From Acetobacter oryzoeni (lineage in GTDB: Bacteria; Pseudomonadota; Alphaproteobacteria; Acetobacterales; Acetobacteraceae), in NCBI RefSeq assembly GCF_004014775.2, contig NZ_CP042808.1, positions 1,571,001-1,635,000 on the forward strand: DNA of 64,000 nucleotides, written 5' to 3'. Position numbers and translations under genes: made by a program. The first letter of the stretch is position 1; each line of letters starts with the position of its first letter. Shown piece after piece: positions 58,721-64,000 of this stretch. The notes under the pieces are model-generated. The model was given only the letters and a program-made list of their open reading frames with translations. It searched no databases and had not been told where the DNA came from.

Positions 58721-58952
58721 TAAATCGCTAAAAACGGTACTTTTTGCGATTTATCGTGTTTTTGTCCTGTTTTCGTCCACTTCGTGCATATATCGTTCGG
58801 ATTTGGCGATTTTGGCGTTTTATCGTAAACATCATGTATAGAAGATTTTTTCTGATAAAATCAGAAATATATTTCTTCAGGTGTATTCCGTGTCTGGATA
58901 TTTTTACACAAGACATCTCTTATATTTACTTGAAATATGATGGATAAACCTC

Positions 58953-60131
58953 TTGAATAACTTGGAATTTGAACAAAACGATCCGGCTCTTAACCTCAAG
59001 CTGCAATGCCACCTGATCAATGTGATCCGGAAAAAAAGTCATGGCGCGCGCTCTGAAATCACTCCGACAGACTTGCAGATCATGTTTTTGGAGCACAGGT
59101 TACGCTTGCGGATCCAGAATCCACCCCGCGGACACCAGACTGCGACCTTCGCCGCTTTTATCGACGCCCTTTCCAACGCCTTGAGCCCAGAACTGCAAAA
59201 CCTCATTCTGGCCTCAGGCTCCCGAAATCCCTCTCTTCAGACAGATCGCATGCCCAAACCTGTTTCTGGCGACATGACGCAGGCTCTGGCTGTCTTTTTT
59301 CATGAAGAACAGATTTGGAACTTGCAGCGTCAAATTCGCGAAGCTTACGAACGTTCCGGTTCGACCACACCGCGCTATGAATTTTGCAATTATGTGCAGG
59401 ATCGCACCCTGATAACCGGTACGCCGCGTGGCATTCTGGGCCGGGCGCTCCACATTGCGGCACGACAATACATATATCATCCCGAGCTTCCCCTCTCGCT
59501 GCAACGTTGTCTGCACGCGTTGAACGAGACGCACGGCGCCGAAGATCTGCTTGTGCCACCCTGTGAGTTTCGGGGAGGATCAACACAGAAAAACACTGGT
59601 AAAAAATCCCGAAAACACACGCTCAGCCTGGCGACATTCAAAACGCTCAAAGCATCCTATGCTTCCGTTCTTCCTCTTCTCGCAGCCATGGACGTGATCT
59701 GGTGTGGACGTTATCTTCCCTCTCATCCTCTTTCTGCATGGACCGGTTCACAGGAGCAGAGCGGTCGGGACTACCGTCCCGGACATAGCTTCATGGACAC
59801 TCCGGAAGATCTCGATATTGCCAGGCGAACCCTGTCTTACACCCGCTGGTTTCGGAACTGGGGACTGCAGCATGGCTCTCGCAAAGCGCAGAACAGACTG
59901 CTTGATCCGGCGATAACACCCGAGATCGAAAGTGATGTCCCTGAGGCGTACGCCATGACAGCAATGCCCACCACAATGGATCAGACGCAGGAAAGTGCCG
60001 CATCTCGCTCCTGCGCCTCAGGGGCATTCGCCCTGCCTCTTGCACCTCTGCCCGAGCCCCTTTTCAAGGCGCTTCAAAGCTATCGGGATTCCAATACCAA
60101 AAAACCAGAAACCGGAACGGGTGAAGGCTAA
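58953..60131 (+). CDS. Unknown island protein downstream of iterons (possible initiator)
   Basis: A 392-residue protein, apparently starting at TTG 58953. It is helical and basic in the middle (RGGSTQKNTGKKSRKHTLSLATFKTL), with no membrane segment or signal. I do not recognise a family; it lacks an obvious Rep_3 winged-helix pattern. Its place between the repeat field and the recombinase suggests a protein that binds the repeats, either as a replication initiator or as a controller of excision. This is inference from position. Confidence 0.65.
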   Translation: MNNLEFEQNDPALNLKLQCHLINVIRKKSHGARSEITPTDLQIMFLEHRLRLRIQNPPRGHQTATFAAFIDALSNALSPELQNLILASGSRNPSLQTDRMPKPVSGDMTQALAVFFHEEQIWNLQRQIREAYERSGSTTPRYEFCNYVQDRTLITGTPRGILGRALHIAARQYIYHPELPLSLQRCLHALNETHGAEDLLVPPCEFRGGSTQKNTGKKSRKHTLSLATFKTLKASYASVLPLLAAMDVIWCGRYLPSHPLSAWTGSQEQSGRDYRPGHSFMDTPEDLDIARRTLSYTRWFRNWGLQHGSRKAQNRLLDPAITPEIESDVPEAYAMTAMPTTMDQTQESAASRSCASGAFALPLAPLPEPLFKALQSYRDSNTKKPETGTGEG

Positions 60132-60201
60132 ATCATTTAAGCCTCCACCCTCTTCCCGGAATCTGAAAGTTTCTGCTCATTGGCACAGAAGGGGATATGT
60201 C

Positions 60202-60393
60202 ATGAGCAGCAGACTATCGTTTCAGGACCTGGAGGAGACACAGGGATGTCAGATACCGCCCGCACAAAAAATGGCACGGGCATTACAGGAACTTGTCACA
60301 CGTCTGGCGCGGCAGGCTGCACGCGCCCATGTCCTCTCGAGCCTCTCTTCGAATGCACTCCAGAACGCAACCGCATCAGAACGGAAAGTCTGA
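60202..60393 (+). CDS. Small protein upstream of the recombinase
   Basis: A 63-residue helical protein (MSSRLSFQDLEETQGCQIPPAQ...). An AAGGGG site lies 8 bases before the ATG. It ends 241 bases before the recombinase start. It could be a recombination directionality factor, which are small and lie near large serine recombinases, but no motif proves this. Confidence 0.5.
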   Translation: MSSRLSFQDLEETQGCQIPPAQKMARALQELVTRLARQAARAHVLSSLSSNALQNATASERKV

Positions 60394-60634
60394 AATTTAT
60401 CTTGCCCACAACGCTGTGGATCAGGCACAGTCAACTGGTGTAATGCAGTGCTCACACAAAGAGCATCAGGGATCCTCACGCATACACGGCCCTAATAGTG
60501 ATCGATCTGTTGGCCGCCTCACCATTTTCCCTGACATGACATGCCGCTATCTGACTGGTGCCTGCGCAACCACACGCCTCTTTTCGGGGAGTCCATCTGC
60601 GGCCAGTCTCTCACAGGAACTCGAGAGACCGTCC

Positions 60635-62344
<1,710 letters not shown>

Positions 62345-62400
62345 GTTGAAGATGTGTTGAAATTTGTAGGGGTAAGATTTGTGTAGGGTGGATTGGAAGA

Positions 62401-62515
62401 CCTGGCGGCGACCGACTTTCCCGTGGCTTAAGCCACAGTATCATAGGCGCTGGGGGTTTTCACGGCCGAGTTCGGGATGGGATCGGGTGGATCTCTCCCC
62501 GCCATGGCCACCAGG
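62401..62515 (-). rRNA. rrf: 5S ribosomal RNA
   Basis: About 115 bases on the minus strand. The ends CCTGGTGGCCATGGCGGGG and CGCCGCCAGG pair as helix I, and the internal CCGATCCCATCCCGAACTCGG block is diagnostic. Confidence 0.95.
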
Positions 62516-62617
62516 TCATCCAGTCCACCCTGTAAGGGGTGTGGAGGACGGTTGGTTATGAAGAAGTAGGCGTTATATGGATGATTTCTGTGCACGGGCT
62601 GTCCTTTTAAGGGGACA

Positions 62618-64000
<1,383 letters not shown>

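Noticed and set aside
58112..58723. A 203-residue plus-strand frame with repeated KSVEIGDFCAISVEIE
   Set aside because: It is open because the DNA repeats have a 30-base phase without stops; codon use is not gene-like and it has no credible ribosome site. Treated as a repeat field.

Overview
The window comes from an alphaproteobacterium, most likely an acetic acid bacterium (Acetobacteraceae). This rests on the family resemblance of the Hint-domain protein, the FecIR/PhoD/TonB-receptor locus and the IS5-type insertion sequences, and on an rRNA operon that ends 23S-5S-initiator tRNA. The assignment is made by recognition only; no search was run.

Positions 1-23,200 look like ordinary chromosome with scattered scars. 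They hold the 3' end of a molybdo-flavoprotein FAD subunit, a TetR and a Crp/Fnr regulator, small envelope proteins, a tripartite RND efflux operon (outer-membrane factor, pump, adaptor), an ECF sigma/FecR pair followed by a Tat-exported PhoD phosphatase and a large TonB-dependent receptor, an Hsp31/HchA-type DJ-1 protein, a broken sugar transporter and a Hint-domain protein. Two copies of one palindrome flank the efflux block and may be TetR operators.

Positions 23,200-35,200 are accessory. A tandem pair of DUF262 proteins, the second with an HNH-type DUF1524 end, looks like a GmrSD-style restriction system. After it come IS3 and IS5 remnants, a decayed RNase A-like polymorphic toxin with its probable immunity gene, fragments of DUF932 and glucosaminidase genes, a frameshifted exported protein, a VapBC-like toxin-antitoxin pair under a perfect 14-bp inverted repeat, a small tyrosine recombinase and a frameshifted DUF4238 gene.

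Positions 35,270-62,286 form one mobile defence island of about 27 kb. It is bounded by a 19-bp direct repeat. The right copy is the 3' end of the initiator tRNA gene, and joining the two ends recreates a site with perfect 10-bp inverted arms. The island carries a complete type I Zorya system (zorABCD), a complete type I-E CRISPR-Cas system (cas3-cse1-cse2-cas7-cas5-cas6e-cas1-cas2) with a 33-repeat array, a two-gene operon with a PD-(D/E)XK-like nuclease, an iteron-like repeat field phased at multiples of 30 bp ahead of an unknown 392-residue protein, and a large serine recombinase. The recombinase reading frame runs into the tRNA gene, so its C-terminus should change when the island excises.

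The window ends in an rRNA operon on the minus strand (tRNA-fMet, 5S, partial 23S), which is the island's insertion target.
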